Shown piece by piece: positions 15,246 to 20,000 of a DNA stretch of 20,000 nt. Position 1 is the first letter of the stretch. Each line of letters opens with the position of its first letter. Under the pieces are notes generated by a model. It was given only the letters and a program-made list of their open reading frames with translations, was not told the DNA's origin and ran no database searches. Both the position numbers and the translations under genes were made by a program. The DNA is taken from positions 14,035,788 through 14,055,787 of the forward strand of contig CM022673.1 of NCBI GenBank assembly GCA_012295275.1. The letters are read 5' to 3'. Source of the DNA: Chrysomallon squamiferum (taxonomy: Eukaryota > Mollusca > Gastropoda > Neomphalida > Peltospiridae).

Positions 15246-16191
15246 TCACGGTAAACATAAGCCTCTGTTTGCGTTTAATGAAAAGCAGGTCGTATTTAAA
15301 TATGCTAATTATTAGCCTCACTGTGAATTAAAAGCACAGTGTAACCGCAGCCCGGTTGTTGGCCTGTACAGACTGCACGTCGCTGTTACATTTGTAATTA
15401 CGACTTTTGGAACATAACGCAAATGATAAATGCGTCACAGAACAAAGACACGGAACGGAGGTACGTGGAGAAACGCGGACAGGCAGCTATCACAGACTGT
15501 TTGAGATTTATGATTTAACTTCTCGTACGTGAGTAGCATACAAACAGGTTTAAAAATGTAAAATGTCGACAAGATGTGACAGCTTTACTGGCTGGTTTGT
15601 AAATTTTACTTCATCTTTTGTTTATTATGCATATTTCATAAGATTTAAAATATATATAAAAAATTGTTTACTTAAACAATTCTCGAAAATAATTTTTTTT
15701 CTTTTATTTTACTATAAAATTTTTTTTTTTTTTTTACAGACTAGAGAGGTCAAGTTTTTAAAGCGTATTTTTTTATGAAATACCAAAAAATTGTTTAATT
15801 ATATTCTGGATGGTTATGTTTTAACTGTATTTTTTTGGCTACCAATCTTAATTACTAATGACGCAGATCAACAAAAGAATACAAATAAAAAAATATCTGT
15901 GCGCCGTTGTTTCTATGGTCGTGACGTAATCACATGAGCAAATATGTTATGTTTACTCAAAAGATATTTTCTGTTAGAAAGAATATAGTTATTATCTCCC
16001 AACGTCAGTGATGACGTCACGATTCAAACTGTGACAGCTAAAATGGCGGATCACAAATGCATTGTAACAACATTAGTTTTGTTTCATACTTTCTCATAAG
16101 CGATGATTAGTCAGTCAAAATAATTAAATAATAACTTGGAAATATAATTAATTCTATTAAACGATTTAATTGTGTCGCCATAGCAACACTA

Positions 16192-16251
<60 letters not shown>

Positions 16252-16579
16252 TATTATTACTGCAGAAATTGAATACTGAGAGATATTCTTGCTTCTATTT
16301 ACTAATACTGAATAAATATTAAATGAATTACAGGCGAGGAAAAATAACGTTTACCTGGTCATGTTCTAATTAAGTGACCTCGACATATTTGTCTAGTATT
16401 AGTTCTCATGCTGGTGTCATTGCTGAACATAATCATGTTGTTGTTTTCGTTTAGTAAAAAAAAAATATGGTTGGTGGTTATAACTGTTGTTGCTATTATC
16501 ATTAAGTGTTAATAATTAACTCCTAATAACTTGAAGAAGTAAACACACAGACACAAAATTAATGTTGTACTTTACAGAG
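15246..16579. other. Unique spacer between the array and gene D
   Basis: Single-copy sequence within this window. The stretch 15300-15560 is richer in G+C than its surroundings and has a 7-bp inverted repeat (CACTGTG 15319-15325, CACAGTG 15335-15341). A CRE palindrome TGACGTCA lies at 16012-16019 and a (TG)29 tract at 16193-16250. No open frame here resembles a protein, and no splice-linked exons were recognised. Confidence 0.6.
16193..16250. repeat. (TG)29 microsatellite
   Basis: An uninterrupted run of 29 TG units in the unique spacer. Confidence 0.95.
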
Positions 16580-16585
16580 TTTATT
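16580..16585 (-). terminator. Polyadenylation signal of gene D
   Basis: Minus-strand AATAAA about 131 bp past the stop codon. The transcript strand is GU-rich just downstream (16541-16558), as expected for a cleavage-stimulating element. Confidence 0.65.
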
Positions 16586-16716
16586 AAGGAAATAAATAAG
16601 GCTTACAAAAGAGATCTAAATGCATCATGTTATTTTTACTCGTCGTTAATGCTGATGTTAATTTCTAGAGCGTTACGTCAACACCGAACATGGCTACACC
16701 GGAAGTTCTTGTTTAG

Positions 16717-19096
<2,380 letters not shown>

Positions 19097-19174
19097 TGTA
19101 AAATACGATTAAATCTGAGTGTATCTGTTTGTCCTGTGAAAAGATGGTTATGAAGTCTTACGAAGTTGTTCGAG

Positions 19175-19182
19175 TATTTATA
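19175..19182 (-). promoter_or_regulatory. TATA box of gene D
   Basis: Minus-strand TATAAATA begins 86 bp upstream of the ATG at 19096, close to the 88-90 bp spacing in the array genes. A single forkhead-like GTAAACA lies a further 38 bp upstream (19220-19226). Confidence 0.6.
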
Positions 19183-19226
19183 CGAAATCACTGTAAATTA
19201 AAACGAGGATACTGAACTAGTAAACA

Positions 19227-20000
19227 TTTACTTTCTTTATGTTGACTTTCAGTTTGTTTGAACACTGAAAGACATTGTCTTTGAAGATTTAAACAAAAGA
19301 TTAACCGCTAGGCTTGCTGCCCTTACCTGGTCAGTTTTCTAACAGGTCAAACTTTTGGTATACATTTTTGTGATGGTGTTGACTCCAGAGACAGTGACAT
19401 CAGTGGTATTATTACATCTGTTTATAATGACTTCGTTTTTTGTGAACTGTAGGAATATTGACAGCTCTCTATAACTGACAGTAATTGTGTTTTGTATTTT
19501 GTGAGAATCTCGCAGTAAACAACAGATTTTTGTGTCAATTTTCACACACAAAGCGTGTCAAAGATGTTTTTTTGCTGATCATTCACCTATGTCAAACCTG
19601 ATTACTGAATACTGACACGACAAAGACGCGTACTGGATCAGATTATTTGTTATTTTAAAAAGAAAATAGCTTTCTCTTCGACAAACAAATTTGTTGTATG
19701 AACGCGAAACTTTGGATAGAAGGATGGATACTTTTGAAAACGAAAGACCGGTGGCTGAGATAGAGGTATTTCAAAACGTTATAATGATTATAAAATTTGT
19801 GTTTTTAATAAATTAACAATTACGTACGTAAATAAATAAATAAAAAAAAAGAAGAAGGAAGGAAAATATTCACATCTGTTATATTATAGATAAGGTAATA
19901 TACAATATGTGACTACATGGTGTATCTGATTAACAGACTAAATGAATAAATGAATACTTGTAATAAGTAATTAAATACTATAAGGCTTAGATAATTATTT
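19227..20000. other. Upstream flank of gene D, no gene seen
   Basis: AT-rich sequence with no similarity to the array flanks that I could see. A 70-codon minus-strand open frame at 19339-19551 has no recognisable domain, no signal peptide and no paralogue in the window, and is not called a gene. Confidence 0.55.

Noticed and set aside
14809-15321. 170-codon minus-strand open frame, the longest in the window
   Set aside because: It comes from the AGT-rich tract; composition is Leu, Ser, Thr and Tyr homopolymer runs with no domain and no paralogue.
15563-15778. Plus-strand 71-codon frame in the unique spacer, followed by an acceptor-like TTTTTTACAG
   Set aside because: Most of it is A/T-rich Phe/Leu/Lys sequence with no recognisable domain and no second exon could be linked to it.
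19339-19551. Minus-strand 70-codon frame upstream of gene D
   Set aside because: It has no signal peptide, domain or paralogue, and lies in the flank upstream of the gene D promoter.

Overview
The window looks like animal nuclear DNA. It is very AT-rich and crowded with microsatellites, its genes are split by short GT-AG introns, and every coding exon found encodes a secreted-protein module. The microsatellite style (long TATG, CAGA, CA, GA and AAAT tracts) and the lineage-specific array of small secreted EGF proteins suggest a lophotrochozoan, perhaps a mollusc. That taxonomic guess is weak and rests on style only. No bacterial-type gene, rRNA, tRNA, CRISPR array or transposon coding region was found.

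All recognised genes lie on the minus strand and form one family. From right to left they are gene D (16717-19096), gene C (12413-13851), gene B (7976-9439), gene A (3263-4816) and the first three codons of another copy, gene P, at the left edge. Each gene has a TATA box 86-90 bp upstream of the ATG, a signal-peptide exon, a six-cysteine EGF-like module, a calcium-binding EGF module (DIDEC or DVDEC) and a short terminal exon rich in Met and aromatic residues. All introns are phase 1. The products should be small secreted proteins of about 127-158 residues. Their role is unknown; extracellular matrix, mucus, adhesive, shell or ligand functions are all possible.

Positions 1 to about 14821 form a tandem segmental array. 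A unit of about 4.4-4.8 kb (gene, promoter, spacer) is repeated with very high similarity, and the start codons fall at 9, 4816, 9439 and 13851. Copy C is the most diverged, and D, beyond the array edge, is a distant paralogue that probably resembles the founder. Spacers hold microsatellites and no recognisable genes. Conserved non-coding features include a paired forkhead-like palindrome upstream of each array TATA box, a cluster of perfect TGACGTCA palindromes in intron 2, and a long GA tract just inside intron 1.

The most striking feature is the C-terminal tail. It is encoded by a 9-nt minisatellite (ATGGGCGGT-like) that is open in all three frames. Because one or two units have lost a base, genes A, B and C end in three different frames and so have three chemically different tails (Trp-Ala-Val, Met-Gly-Gly and Gly-Arg-Tyr types).
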